From positions 1 through 64,000 of the forward strand of contig QHUL01000065.1 in NCBI GenBank assembly GCA_003222115.1: 64,000 bases of DNA, in the 5' to 3' direction. Of the stretch, positions 16,936-25,760 are shown in pieces. Source of the DNA: Gemmatimonadota bacterium. Lineage in GTDB: Bacteria; Gemmatimonadota; Gemmatimonadetes; Gemmatimonadales; GWC2-71-9. Under the pieces are notes generated by a model. The model saw only the letters and a program-made list of their open reading frames with translations. It made no database searches and had not been told where the DNA came from. Position 1 is the stretch's first letter. Every line of letters starts with the position of its first letter. The position numbers and the translations under genes were made by a program.

Positions 16936-18471
16936 CTAGGAGGCATGCTGCACCTCGAACAGCGCCCGGCCGCCCCGCCAGACGCGCACAACCTTGAGCC
17001 AGCGCGGATAGGCGCCGAGCAGCGCGTCGAGCTCCTCGTCAGAGCCGGAACCGAAGCCGCCCATCAGGATGTGCGTTACGCGCTGGCGCTCGAGGTAGGC
17101 ACGGTGCTCCGCCGGCGTGGGGCGGACGCTGGTGCGGCCGCGATACGTGTACACGTAGAAGGGGACGCTGGTGCGTCGCGCGTACAGCCAGACGAGGGCC
17201 TCGTCGTCCGTCGCCAGCACGGCGTCTCTGGGGAGGCTCTCGAGAGCCGGCAGCAGTTCCCTGAAATTCTCCGAGACCCGGCTCCCCGCCGTGCCCCACC
17301 AGCGGTGCGCGAAACCGCGTACCTGCACGCCGCCCCACCCGACGAGCATCACGCCGACGAGCACGGCGAGCGGGAGGCGGAGCAGCCGCCAGCGGCGCAC
17401 CAGGGCCAAGGCGCCCGCGGCCCAGATGAGCGCGAGCCAGGCGAGGATGCTCCAGATGAACCGGTCCCCCGGGAACGGCCACACGGCCAGGATTGCGAGG
17501 TAGGGAACGAGCATCCAGGCGATCGCCGTGCGCCGCAGCAGGTGTCCGACGCCGTAGGCGCCGACGCTGAGCGCGGCCGCGCCGAACGCATAGTAGAAGA
17601 AGGGCGCTGGGAGCCAGTTCAGCGTGAGGTCGCCCAGGGGGCGAGGCAGGTCGCGGAGCGAAGGCCAAAAGACTCCGACTCCGGCCGCCTGCACGGTCTC
17701 GAAGTAGCTGCCGTAGTTCATCGCCATGGCGGGGTCGAGTCCGCCGCGGTGGCGTGCCAGCCACAGCCCCCAGCCCAGGCCCGCGAGCGCGACCGGGGCA
17801 GCAGCCGCAGCGAGGTGGGCCCACGGCGCACGTCGCACGACGAGCAGATAGAGCACGACGCCCGCGCCCGCGGCGACTCCGATCGAGCGCGTGAGCAGCG
17901 CGAGCGCCGCGCCGCAGCCCGCGAGACCGGCCGCGACGCCGGCGTGGAGCCGCGGGGAAGGTGCATCCGTGAGGATCACGGCTGCGACGAGCAGCACGCC
18001 GAAGAGCGGCTCCGAGAAGAGCACCGCCTGAATCGCGAGCACGGGGATCGTAATGGCGGCGGCCCCGACGAGCACGGGCGCCAGCCAGGACGGCGCGTCG
18101 TCGCCCAGCAGCCGCGTGCGCGCCGCCTGCCAGGCGATGAGCCCCGCGCCCGCGGCGGCGAGGAGGAGGTTCAGGATCTTGCCAAGCAAGGCGGCGGTAT
18201 CGAGCCGAAACATCGCGAACAGGGGCGCCAGCAGCACCGGCCAGAGCGGCGGGTAATGCACCGCCGCTGGCGCGCCGGGGAGGTGGGGGTGGACGTAGCC
18301 CATCCCCTGCGCGAGTGCAACAGCGATCCCGGCGTAGAGGCCGTCGTCGTAGAAGACGCCGATCAGCTGCCGGTTCAGCGCCAGCGCGCCGACGGCCAGC
18401 GCCGCGCAGGTCACGGCGAGGCCGGCGCGGCGGGGAGTGAAGTGGGCGGCCTGGTCTATTGCCGCCGCCAC
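16936..18471 (-). CDS. GT-C (ArnT/PMT-like) membrane glycosyltransferase
   Basis: 511 aa from a GTG (VAAAIDQAAHFTPRRAG) that overlaps the end of the GT2 gene; the frame is open 66 bp further upstream, so a longer form cannot be excluded. The acidic loop motif VFYDDGLYAGIAVALAQGMG and VHYPPLWPVLLAP mark the GT39/83-like GT-C superfamily. About ten membrane segments follow, and a soluble C-terminal domain ends LKVVRVWRGGRALFEVQ. It is clearly related to the gene at 22401-24056. Such enzymes use polyprenyl-phosphate sugars, which the neighbouring GT2 would supply. Confidence 0.75.
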   Translation of the reverse strand: MAAAIDQAAHFTPRRAGLAVTCAALAVGALALNRQLIGVFYDDGLYAGIAVALAQGMGYVHPHLPGAPAAVHYPPLWPVLLAPLFAMFRLDTAALLGKILNLLLAAAGAGLIAWQAARTRLLGDDAPSWLAPVLVGAAAITIPVLAIQAVLFSEPLFGVLLVAAVILTDAPSPRLHAGVAAGLAGCGAALALLTRSIGVAAGAGVVLYLLVVRRAPWAHLAAAAAPVALAGLGWGLWLARHRGGLDPAMAMNYGSYFETVQAAGVGVFWPSLRDLPRPLGDLTLNWLPAPFFYYAFGAAALSVGAYGVGHLLRRTAIAWMLVPYLAILAVWPFPGDRFIWSILAWLALIWAAGALALVRRWRLLRLPLAVLVGVMLVGWGGVQVRGFAHRWWGTAGSRVSENFRELLPALESLPRDAVLATDDEALVWLYARRTSVPFYVYTYRGRTSVRPTPAEHRAYLERQRVTHILMGGFGSGSDEELDALLGAYPRWLKVVRVWRGGRALFEVQHAS

Positions 18472-19187
18472 TCGCCCCGCGGCGGAAACAGGTTGTAGCG
18501 GAGGATGTGGAGCAGCGCGGCGACCCCGTCGCGCCACGTGATCTTCTTGCCCTCAGCGTAGGTGCGCCCGCTGTAGGAGATCGGCAGCTCCCAGATCCGG
18601 GCGCCTGCCTGCGCCAGGCGGGCCGTGATCTCCACCTCGAAGCCGAAGCGATTCGACCTGAGCGGCAGGCGCTTCATCAGGTCGGCCCGGACCAATTTGT
18701 AGCACGTCTCCATGTCCGTGAGGTTCAGGTCGGTGAGCATGTTGGACAGCAGCGTGAGCACCCGGTTCCCGACCGAGTGCCAGAAGTAGAGCACGCGATG
18801 CGGTCCGCCCTGGAAGCGCGAGCCGAACACCGCGTCGGCCCGGCCGTCCGCGATGGGCCTGAGGAGCGCGGGCAGCTCGGCGGGGTCGTACTCGAGATCG
18901 GCATCCTGGATCACCACGACGTCGCCGGTGGCGGCGGCGACCCCCGAGCGCACGGCGGCGCCCTTGCCACGATTCGCCGGGTGCCGGACGACCTGGTCCA
19001 GCCGGCCGCGCCGCTGCAGATCCTCGAGCACTTCGCCCGAGCCGTCGGTCGAGGCGTCGTCGATCGCGATCAGCTCGCACTGGAGCGGCACGGCGCGTAC
19101 GCGCTCCACGACGTGCGCCACCGTTCCCGCCTCGTTGTAGACGGGGATGACGACGCTGAGGCGCAAGCCCGGGGCGTTACTGCTCAC
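18456..19187 (-). CDS. Polyprenyl-phosphate sugar synthase (DPM1-like GT2)
   Basis: 243 aa, soluble or peripheral. It has a GT-A fold with VVIPVYNEAGTVAHVVERV at the N-terminus, IDDASTDGSGEVL, NRGKGAAVRSG and the metal-binding VIQDADLEYDP. The region DLNLTDMETCYKLVR matches dolichol/polyprenyl-phosphate mannose or glucose synthases. It has no C-terminal membrane segments, like bacterial and yeast-independent DPM1 forms. Starts at a GTG overlapping the response regulator end by 11 bp. It probably charges a lipid carrier for the two GT-C proteins encoded after it. Confidence 0.85.
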   Translation of the reverse strand: MSSNAPGLRLSVVIPVYNEAGTVAHVVERVRAVPLQCELIAIDDASTDGSGEVLEDLQRRGRLDQVVRHPANRGKGAAVRSGVAAATGDVVVIQDADLEYDPAELPALLRPIADGRADAVFGSRFQGGPHRVLYFWHSVGNRVLTLLSNMLTDLNLTDMETCYKLVRADLMKRLPLRSNRFGFEVEITARLAQAGARIWELPISYSGRTYAEGKKITWRDGVAALLHILRYNLFPPRGEWRRQ

Positions 19188-20547
19188 CGACCTCGTACCG
19201 GCCCAGCTTGCGGTACAGGGTCGACGGGTCGATGCCCAGGACTTCGGCGGCGCGTGTCTTGTTGCCGCCTTCGCTTTGGAGCACCCAGGTGATGTAGGCC
19301 CGCTCGATCACGTCGAGCGTGGGGTTGGCGTGCGGCCGCTCGGCGACCAGAGGCTCCGCGCGGTGCTCGGTGAGCTTCTCCGGCATCGCCGGGCGATCGA
19401 TGTCCTCCGCCTTGGTGAGCACGACGGCCCGCTCCAGGACGTTCTCGAGCTCGCGCACGTTGCCGGGCCAGTCGTACGCCAGCAGAACCTGCTTCGCCTC
19501 CTCCGACAGCGACTTGGGCTTCTCGCCCCGCTCCTGGGCGACGCGCTCGAGGACGTGCTCCCACAGCTCGGGGATGTCCTCGGGGCGCTCGCGCAGCGGC
19601 GGCAGGTGGATCGCGATGACGTTGAGCCGATAGTACAGGTCGGTCCGGAAGCGGCCCCGCTTGATGTCCTCCTCGAGGTCGCGGTTCGTCGCGGCGATGA
19701 CGCGCACATCCACAGGAATCGTCTCCGTCCCGCCGACGGGGATCGCCTCGCGCTCCTGGAGCACGCGCAGCAGCTTCACTTGCGTCGCGGCGGACATCTC
19801 GCCGATCTCGTCCAGGAAGAAGGTGCCACCGCGCGCCGCCGCGAACAGACCCTGCTTGTCGCGCACCGCGCCCGTGAACGAGCCCTTGACGTGTCCGAAC
19901 AGCTCCGACTCGAGCAGGCTCTCGGGGAGCGCCCCGCAGTTGAGCGAGAGGAACGGGCCTTCGGTACGCGCCGAGCGCTCGTGAATGTAGCGGGCGATGA
20001 CCTCCTTCCCGGTTCCCGACTCGCCCCGGATCAGCACCGTGCTCTCCGTCGGCGCCACCTGCTCGGCCAACCGCAACACATCCTGAAACAGCCGCGACTT
20101 GCCGAGCGGCTTCACGAGCCCGGAACGCTCGCGGCGCCGGATCTCCTGCTTGAGCTGCTTGTTCTCCGCCTTGAGGCGGCGGACCTCGGCCGCGCGCCGG
20201 CACAGAGCCACGATCTCGTCGTTGGAGAACGGCTTCGGCACGTAGTGGAACGCGCCCTGGTTCACCGCCTGGATGGCGGTCTGCAGCGAAGCCTGCGCCG
20301 TCATCAGGATGACCGGCGTTTCGGGGTCCTGCTCCTTCGCGGCCGCGAGGATTTCGATCCCGGTGACGCCGGGCATCTTGATGTCGGTGAGGACGAGGTC
20401 GGGGGCGGCGGCCTTGAGCTGCTCGAGCCCCGCTTTGCCGCCCTGCGCCGTCGTTACGTCGAAGCCCTCGTTCTTGAGCAGGATGCGCAGGGTGTCGAGG
20501 ATCCCCTGCTCGTCGTCGACGATGAGAATGGAGGGCTGCGCGGTCAT
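19177..20547 (-). CDS. NtrC/PilR-type sigma-54 response regulator (pair 2)
   Basis: 456 aa. The receiver domain has phosphoacceptor Asp55 in LVLTDIKMP. The AAA+ domain has Walker A GESGTGKE, Walker [10 protein letters not shown] and the sigma-54 loop as GSFTGA, where Ser replaces the usual Ala, a variant seen in some NtrC relatives. The C-terminal Fis-type domain contains [20 protein letters not shown]. The ATG overlaps the kinase stop by 4 bp. It is the direct upstream neighbour of the three glycosylation genes. Confidence 0.92.
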   Translation of the reverse strand: MTAQPSILIVDDEQGILDTLRILLKNEGFDVTTAQGGKAGLEQLKAAAPDLVLTDIKMPGVTGIEILAAAKEQDPETPVILMTAQASLQTAIQAVNQGAFHYVPKPFSNDEIVALCRRAAEVRRLKAENKQLKQEIRRRERSGLVKPLGKSRLFQDVLRLAEQVAPTESTVLIRGESGTGKEVIARYIHERSARTEGPFLSLNCGALPESLLESELFGHVKGSFTGAVRDKQGLFAAARGGTFFLDEIGEMSAATQVKLLRVLQEREAIPVGGTETIPVDVRVIAATNRDLEEDIKRGRFRTDLYYRLNVIAIHLPPLRERPEDIPELWEHVLERVAQERGEKPKSLSEEAKQVLLAYDWPGNVRELENVLERAVVLTKAEDIDRPAMPEKLTEHRAEPLVAERPHANPTLDVIERAYITWVLQSEGGNKTRAAEVLGIDPSTLYRKLGRYEVGEQ

Positions 20548-22112
20548 GCGGCTTCCTCCCTCCGCCGCGCGGCCGGGAAGTAGACGGTGAACGTGGTCCC
20601 CTGGCCCGGTGTCGAATCGACGAACACCAGCCCGCGGTGCGCATCCACGGCACGCTGCACGATGGCGAGGCCCAGGCCCGTTCCCCCGACCCGGCCGGTC
20701 ACGAAGGGCTCGAACAGTCGGGCCCGCACGCTCTCCGGGATGCCGGGCCCGTTGTCGCTCACACCCAGCGCGACCGGATTGTCGATCCCCGCGCCGCCCG
20801 GCAGCTGGTGGGGCTCCGGTCGCCCCGTCCGCACCGTCACCCGCGCCTCCTTGCCCGCCGCCTGGACCGCGTTCAACACCAGGTTCGACACCACGCGGTG
20901 CAGCAGGTCCTCGTCGCCCTCCATGGGCGTCCGGTCGCCAAGCAGCTCGATACGGGCGTCCGCCGGGCAGTCGGGATGCTCCCGCACCAGCCGGATCGCG
21001 GCGCCCGCGACCTGGTGGAGATCGAGCGGCCGGCACTCGGTGACCCGCACGCGGGAGAAGTCGAGGAACTCCGACAGCAAGCGGGCCAGGCGGTCGCTCT
21101 CGCGCACGATCAGGCTCGTGAGGAACTTCTCATCGGGGTTCGCCCGCGATGCGCGGGCCAGCTGCTCCACCGACGAGCGGATCGAGGCGAGCGGGTTCTT
21201 GATCTCGTGCGCGAGACTGGAGGACAGCTCCGCTACCGCCTCCAGCCGCTCGGTGCGCAGGCGGAGCCGCTCCAGCCGCTTGGAGTCGGAGATGTCGCTG
21301 AAGATCGCGGTCACCCGGGGGCCTTCGCCGGGCGCGCCGTCGAGCGTGGTCGTGGTCACGCCGATCGGGAAGGTCCGGTCGGGCCGCCGCACCACCGCTT
21401 CCACGCGCATCGCCCGCACTCCACGCCGCGCCGTCGCAGTGAGCGCCGCCCAAAACTCCGGCGCCACGCGCGCGAATTCGGGCATGATGGGCCGGTCCCG
21501 CCAGTCCCGCTCCCGGAAGCCGAGGATCGCCTCGGCCGCCGGATTGGTGTACAGCAGGCGCCCCTCCGGGTCGACCGTCACGATCCCCGTCGGGATGTTG
21601 CGCAGCACATCCGCCGCCTCGAGTCGAACCTGACGCAGCTCCCCCGCCAGCGCCTCGTGCTCGGCCCCCATCAGCTTGACGCGGCTCGCGACATAGGCCG
21701 TGACGGCCGCCACCGCCACGAACACCGCGAGCTGGATGGCGACGTCCGGGGTCAGCGGCGTCGAGTGGCCGAAGAATACGTCCGCGATGTAGACCAGTCC
21801 CACGAGCGTCGTGATGAGCGCCGCGCTCCTGGGGGGCATCAGAACCGCGGTAACGGCAATCAATGGGACGTAAAGGCTCGTGAGATCGCTCTGCGGCCCG
21901 CCCGTCACGTGCACCACCGTCGTGACGAGCGCCACGTCGAACAGCGCCTGGGAGTACAGGAACGTGACTCCCGGCGCGCGCCCACGAACGTGGGTGTGCC
22001 AGTACGAGGCGATGGTCACGACCGCCGTCGCGACGAGCACGAACGAGGTCACGAGGATGTCGAGCGGGGCCGCGACCTTGAACTTGAGGGCAGCCGCGAG
22101 GTAGATGGCCAC
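20544..22112 (-). CDS. PilS-like sensor kinase with multi-span membrane and PAS domains (pair 2)
   Basis: 522 aa as drawn. The N-terminal half has about six membrane spans (VTSFVLVATAVVTIASYW, YVPLIAVTAVLM, IQLAVFVAVAAVTAYVAS) with no large loop, as in PilS. A PAS domain (ADVLRNIPTGIVTVDPEG, about 175-285) precedes the H-box SSLAHEIKNPLASIR and an ATPase domain with DNGPGIPESVRARLFEPF. The first usable start codon is the GTG at 22112, but coding-like sequence (PTPHTLVRAVYIGRACIA) continues in frame upstream without any ATG, GTG or TTG. The true start is therefore uncertain. Among the two kinases this one has the canonical PilS architecture. Confidence 0.88.
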   Translation of the reverse strand: MAIYLAAALKFKVAAPLDILVTSFVLVATAVVTIASYWHTHVRGRAPGVTFLYSQALFDVALVTTVVHVTGGPQSDLTSLYVPLIAVTAVLMPPRSAALITTLVGLVYIADVFFGHSTPLTPDVAIQLAVFVAVAAVTAYVASRVKLMGAEHEALAGELRQVRLEAADVLRNIPTGIVTVDPEGRLLYTNPAAEAILGFRERDWRDRPIMPEFARVAPEFWAALTATARRGVRAMRVEAVVRRPDRTFPIGVTTTTLDGAPGEGPRVTAIFSDISDSKRLERLRLRTERLEAVAELSSSLAHEIKNPLASIRSSVEQLARASRANPDEKFLTSLIVRESDRLARLLSEFLDFSRVRVTECRPLDLHQVAGAAIRLVREHPDCPADARIELLGDRTPMEGDEDLLHRVVSNLVLNAVQAAGKEARVTVRTGRPEPHQLPGGAGIDNPVALGVSDNGPGIPESVRARLFEPFVTGRVGGTGLGLAIVQRAVDAHRGLVFVDSTPGQGTTFTVYFPAARRREEAA

Positions 22113-22231
22113 GGCAATGCACGCCCGCCCGATGTAGACCGCGCGGACCAGGGTGTGCGGCGTCGGGAGCGCCGACGCTCGGGTGTTGCCGCCAAGCCAG
22201 CGCAGAGGCAGTCTCCCCTTTGTCGAAAGGC

Positions 22232-22333
22232 GCTGTCGACCGTCAGGGGTCAGCCTTCAGCCACCCCCCGGCTCATAACAGATTGCCAAACAGAGGGTTA
22301 TGCTGATGGCCGACAGCCGATGGCTGACAGCTT
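22232..22333. repeat. Heptamer-unit inverted repeat upstream of the PilS-like gene
   Basis: The right arm reads as 7-nt units gatggcc, gacagcc, gatggct, gacagct. The left arm, on the opposite strand, reads gaaggct, gacccct, gacggtc, gacagcg. The arms (about 30 nt) pair imperfectly around a core of about 36 nt. It fills most of the 288-bp gap between the GT-C gene and the kinase gene, and its left arm lies in the open frame upstream of the kinase start. Confidence 0.65.
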
Positions 22334-22400
22334 CAAGTGTGGGCGCGGGGCTAAGTATTGGAAGCGCTCTCGCAAAGTGCAAGAGCGTGAGCATCGGTAT

Positions 22401-24056
22401 TCACTCGCGAGACGGCGACAACACCCTCTCCCGCAAGCATTTGTCGTCACGCACCACGCGATAGAACGCCGGCAGCGCCCCGGCGGCCCCGACCGGGCGT
22501 TGCAGCACCCGCGGGCAGGAGCTCGCGACCGCGCGGATGTCCTCCTCCAACCTGCTCCCCGCGATCCCCAGCACGATGACCGTGAGGCTGTCCTCCAGGA
22601 TGCGCGTGGCGAGGTAGCGCCCCGGCACCTGAAACACGGATGGCGCGAAGGCAGGCTCCGCAGGGGCCGCCGCGGCGGTCTTGCGCGCCGTGTAGAGGTA
22701 CACGGCCGCCGGAGCGTCCGCCATGATCCGGTCACCGGGCGTCGTGTTCGCCCGCACCCACTGCACGACGCCGAAGATGTAACGGCTGTTGCCCGCCAGC
22801 ACGTACAAGGGCGAGCGGTTCTCCGCCCGAGGGGCTGCGCCCGACGCGAGCGCGGCTTCCGCCGCGCGCCGCAGCTCCACTTGCCGCACCGCCACGGTCA
22901 GCGCCACGAAGCCGAGCAGTGCGTACGTGAAGCGGCGCACCGTGACGGACCCTCCCCCGACGGCGAGCTGCAGCGTGCTCGCCGCGAGCAGCCCCGCGAA
23001 AGGCAGGATCGGTAGTAGCAGTCGGCCCTGGGCGTACGGCCACAGCAGCACGGTCGCCAGCACCGCAGCGACCGTGACGACGAGCGCCGCGTGCGCTCGC
23101 CGGGCGCGGACGCCACCAGCAAGGGCCGCCAGAGCGAGCGCCGCCGCGAGCGTCGGACCGACGACGTGGCTCGGGGCGAGATAGCCGCTGAGGTAGCGCA
23201 TGTACCCCAGCCCGTTGATCCCCAGCCCGCGGGCGGCGTAGGAGAGGAGCTGCGACGGCCGATCGAGCGGCAGCCAGCGCCAGTACGGGGTTTCGTCGGG
23301 CAGCGGAGCGAGCGGCCCCCGCGCGACCGCGGCCGCGTGCACGAAATACCACACGGCGAGCGGCACGAGTGCGACGCCGGCGCAGAGGGCCACCTCGCGC
23401 CACGGACGTCGCTCGAGCACGAGCGCCACCAGTACTGCTGCCAGCAGCACGACGCCCGCCGTGCGGAACAGCGCAGTCAGTGCGAGGACGAGCCCGAGGG
23501 TCGCCGCGAGCGCCGGCCGCGCCGCTCCGGGCCCGGCGTCGGCCATGCGGTAAGTGAGCAGCAGCGCCGTAGCCCACCCGCAAACGAAGTACGGCTCGGA
23601 CAGGGGGATATTGAAGTATTGGATGACCGCATCCAGGAAGAACGGGCCGAGGGCGCAGAGCCCGAGCACGGCGGGAGCCGCGTCGAGCCTGCGGCGTCCG
23701 ATCCACCAGATGATCCCGGCCGCCGCGCCGCTGGCCAGGGGATTCAGCAACCCGATGGTCGCGCGCACACCCGCGAGGGTCCCGAACAGCTTCCAGGGCA
23801 CGGCGATCAGCAGGGGGAGGCCGGGCGGGTACTTCACCGCCACGGGATCGCCCACCAGGTAGATCAAGCGGTACCCCACTCCGCCCGCGAGCGCCTGGCC
23901 CAGCGCGACGTAGGCGCCGTCGTCGTTGAAGGCGCCTACGAGAATCCGGTCCGCGGCGCGGAGCACCAGATGGGCGACGAAGACGAGCCCCGCGATGACG
24001 AGGGGCTCGTAGTGCGCGAGGAGAGACGTGAGCGTGGTCTTCTGGAGCTGTTGCAT
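22401..24056 (-). CDS. GT-C (ArnT/PMT-like) membrane glycosyltransferase
   Basis: 551 aa. The motif GAFNDDGAYVALGQALAGGVGY followed by VKYPPGLPLLIAVPW resembles the GT-C gene at 16936-18471 closely enough to suggest paralogy. There are about ten membrane segments and a soluble C-terminal domain (TTPGDRIMADAPAAVYLYT). The acceptor and sugar are unknown. It is on the same strand as the kinase-glycosylation run but is separated by a repeat element, so it may be a separate transcript. A 92-bp divergent promoter region lies between it and the JAMM gene. Confidence 0.72.
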   Translation of the reverse strand: MQQLQKTTLTSLLAHYEPLVIAGLVFVAHLVLRAADRILVGAFNDDGAYVALGQALAGGVGYRLIYLVGDPVAVKYPPGLPLLIAVPWKLFGTLAGVRATIGLLNPLASGAAAGIIWWIGRRRLDAAPAVLGLCALGPFFLDAVIQYFNIPLSEPYFVCGWATALLLTYRMADAGPGAARPALAATLGLVLALTALFRTAGVVLLAAVLVALVLERRPWREVALCAGVALVPLAVWYFVHAAAVARGPLAPLPDETPYWRWLPLDRPSQLLSYAARGLGINGLGYMRYLSGYLAPSHVVGPTLAAALALAALAGGVRARRAHAALVVTVAAVLATVLLWPYAQGRLLLPILPFAGLLAASTLQLAVGGGSVTVRRFTYALLGFVALTVAVRQVELRRAAEAALASGAAPRAENRSPLYVLAGNSRYIFGVVQWVRANTTPGDRIMADAPAAVYLYTARKTAAAAPAEPAFAPSVFQVPGRYLATRILEDSLTVIVLGIAGSRLEEDIRAVASSCPRVLQRPVGAAGALPAFYRVVRDDKCLRERVLSPSRE

Positions 24057-24148
24057 CCGCGAACCTCCGGGCCGCGATTATACGGTTCGCGCGCGGGCTC
24101 GGGAACACCTCTCTGGCTCCGGCCGCCGTCGCCCACTATCGTTGGCGC

Positions 24149-24748
24149 ATGAACGGCGCCCGGGCCGTCGCTCTGCTGTTGCTGTTCCCGCCACCGAGCG
24201 GCGCGGCGCAAGCCGCCCTCACGCCCGCCGATTCCGCGATCCTTAACTCCCAGCCCCTCAGGCGGCTCGTGCTCGCGCCCTCGGTGATGCGCCGCGTGAG
24301 CTTGCTCGCGGCCGGGCTCGACCGCGAGGTCGTGCTCTGCCTGCGCGGGGCCATCCGGGGCGACACCGCCGTGGTCGACGACTTCGTGATGCCGGACATC
24401 GTGGCGAGCGCCGCGGACGCCGTGCAGCCCCTGCCCTGCGCGCCGGCGACCACGCTCGCGGTGTGGCACAACCACCCCTGGACCGGGCCCGACTCGAGCT
24501 TCGGCGTGCGGACGCCGGAGGACCTGTGCTCGCTGAGCCAGCCGGACATCCGCTCGGTGGTCGCCGACTCGATCCCCTTCGCGGTCGTCAGCGTGGGCCG
24601 CACACCGCGGCCGATCGTGTGCTGGTGGCGGCGCGTACAGGCGGTGATCAACCGGCACGTGAAGTTCCTCCCGCGATTTCCGCGGCAGTGGCTCGAGGCG
24701 CCGAGCCTCGCGGCGCCCCCGCCCGAGCCGGCGCGCTCCGTGCCCTGA
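24149..24748 (+). CDS. Secreted JAMM/MPN-type metalloprotease-like protein
   Basis: 199 aa. A short signal peptide (ARAVALLLLFPPPSGAAQA) indicates export. The core has a JAMM-like metal motif: HNHP in TTLAVWHNHPWTGPDSS, followed by SQPD in CSLSQPDI, with a Glu upstream in DREVVLCLRG. Known JAMM proteins cleave isopeptide or peptide bonds with zinc and are normally cytoplasmic, so the signal peptide is unusual. The spacing between HNHP and S-x-x-D (about 20 residues) is longer than in RadC or ubiquitin-type members. Substrate unknown. It is 25 bp upstream of the quinone oxidoreductase gene. Confidence 0.6.
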   Translation: MNGARAVALLLLFPPPSGAAQAALTPADSAILNSQPLRRLVLAPSVMRRVSLLAAGLDREVVLCLRGAIRGDTAVVDDFVMPDIVASAADAVQPLPCAPATTLAVWHNHPWTGPDSSFGVRTPEDLCSLSQPDIRSVVADSIPFAVVSVGRTPRPIVCWWRRVQAVINRHVKFLPRFPRQWLEAPSLAAPPPEPARSVP

Positions 24749-24773
24749 CGCAAACGGCCGGGGAGAGCGGGCC

Positions 24774-25760
24774 ATGCGGGTGCTGCAGGTGTCGGAAGAG
24801 CACGGCCGCTACGTGGCCACGATGGCGGAGACCGAGCTTCCGGTGCCACGGCCGGGAGAAGCCCTGGTGCGGGTCGCCGCCTCCGGCGTGAACCGCGCCG
24901 ACCTATCGCAGATCGCCGGTCGCTACCCACCCCCACCCGGGGAGTCCGAGATCCTGGGACTCGAGGTCTCGGGCACGATCGCGGATACCGGGCAACCGGT
25001 GTGCGCGCTGCTCGCCGGTGGCGGGCACGCCGAGTACGCGGCCGTCCCGGTGGGGCAGCTGCTGCCCGCCCCGCGCGCGTTCGACCTGGTCTCCGCGGCG
25101 GCCATTCCCGAGGCCTACATCACCGCCTTCGTGAACCTGGCGCTCGAGGTCGGGCTGCGGCGGGACGAGACGGTGCTCGTGCACGCGGGAGCATCGGGCA
25201 TGGGGCTCGCCGCGATCCAGCTCGCCAAGTCGTACGGCGCCCGCGTGGCCGCCACGACGCGTACGGCCGAGAAGCTCCCCGCGCTCACGGCGGCCGGGGC
25301 CGACCTCGCCATCGATGCGGGTCGCGAGGATGCGGCCGCGACGATCGAGCGGTGCTGGGGGCCCGACGCCGTGGACGTCGTGCTCGACCCGGTGGGCGCC
25401 GCAACCCTGCCCGGCGACCTGCGCGTGCTCCGCCCGGGAGGTCGGGTCATCCTCCTCGCCACGCTGTCGGGAAGCTCGGCCGAGCTCGACATCGCGCTGC
25501 TCATGAAGAAGCGCGGCCGGCTCATCGGCTCGATGCTGCGCGGCCGCAGCCGCGACGAGAAGGCGCAGATCGTGGCACGGTTTGGCAACGAGATCCTGCC
25601 GGCCTTCGAGACGGGGCGACTGCGGGTCACCATCGACTCGGTCTTCCCGCCCGAGCGCGCGGCTGCGGCGTTTCAACGGATGCGCGAGAACCGCAACACG
25701 GGAAAGATCCTGATCGACTGGAGCGGGGTGGCGACGCCCGGTCACTTGCGCCGCAGGTAG
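24774..25760 (+). CDS. Zinc-independent quinone oxidoreductase (MDR family)
   Basis: 328 aa. Medium-chain dehydrogenase/reductase fold: the N-terminal GroES-like domain (SGVNRADLSQIAGRYPPPPG) lacks the structural zinc cysteines, and the Rossmann domain has HAGASGMGLAAIQLAKSYGA for NADPH. NRADLSQIAGRYPPPPG is characteristic of the PIG3/TP53I3 quinone oxidoreductase group, which reduces quinones with NADPH. A purine-rich ribosome site (ggggagag) precedes the ATG. Its 3' end overlaps the convergent cupin gene by 19 bp. Confidence 0.88.
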   Translation: MRVLQVSEEHGRYVATMAETELPVPRPGEALVRVAASGVNRADLSQIAGRYPPPPGESEILGLEVSGTIADTGQPVCALLAGGGHAEYAAVPVGQLLPAPRAFDLVSAAAIPEAYITAFVNLALEVGLRRDETVLVHAGASGMGLAAIQLAKSYGARVAATTRTAEKLPALTAAGADLAIDAGREDAAATIERCWGPDAVDVVLDPVGAATLPGDLRVLRPGGRVILLATLSGSSAELDIALLMKKRGRLIGSMLRGRSRDEKAQIVARFGNEILPAFETGRLRVTIDSVFPPERAAAAFQRMRENRNTGKILIDWSGVATPGHLRRR

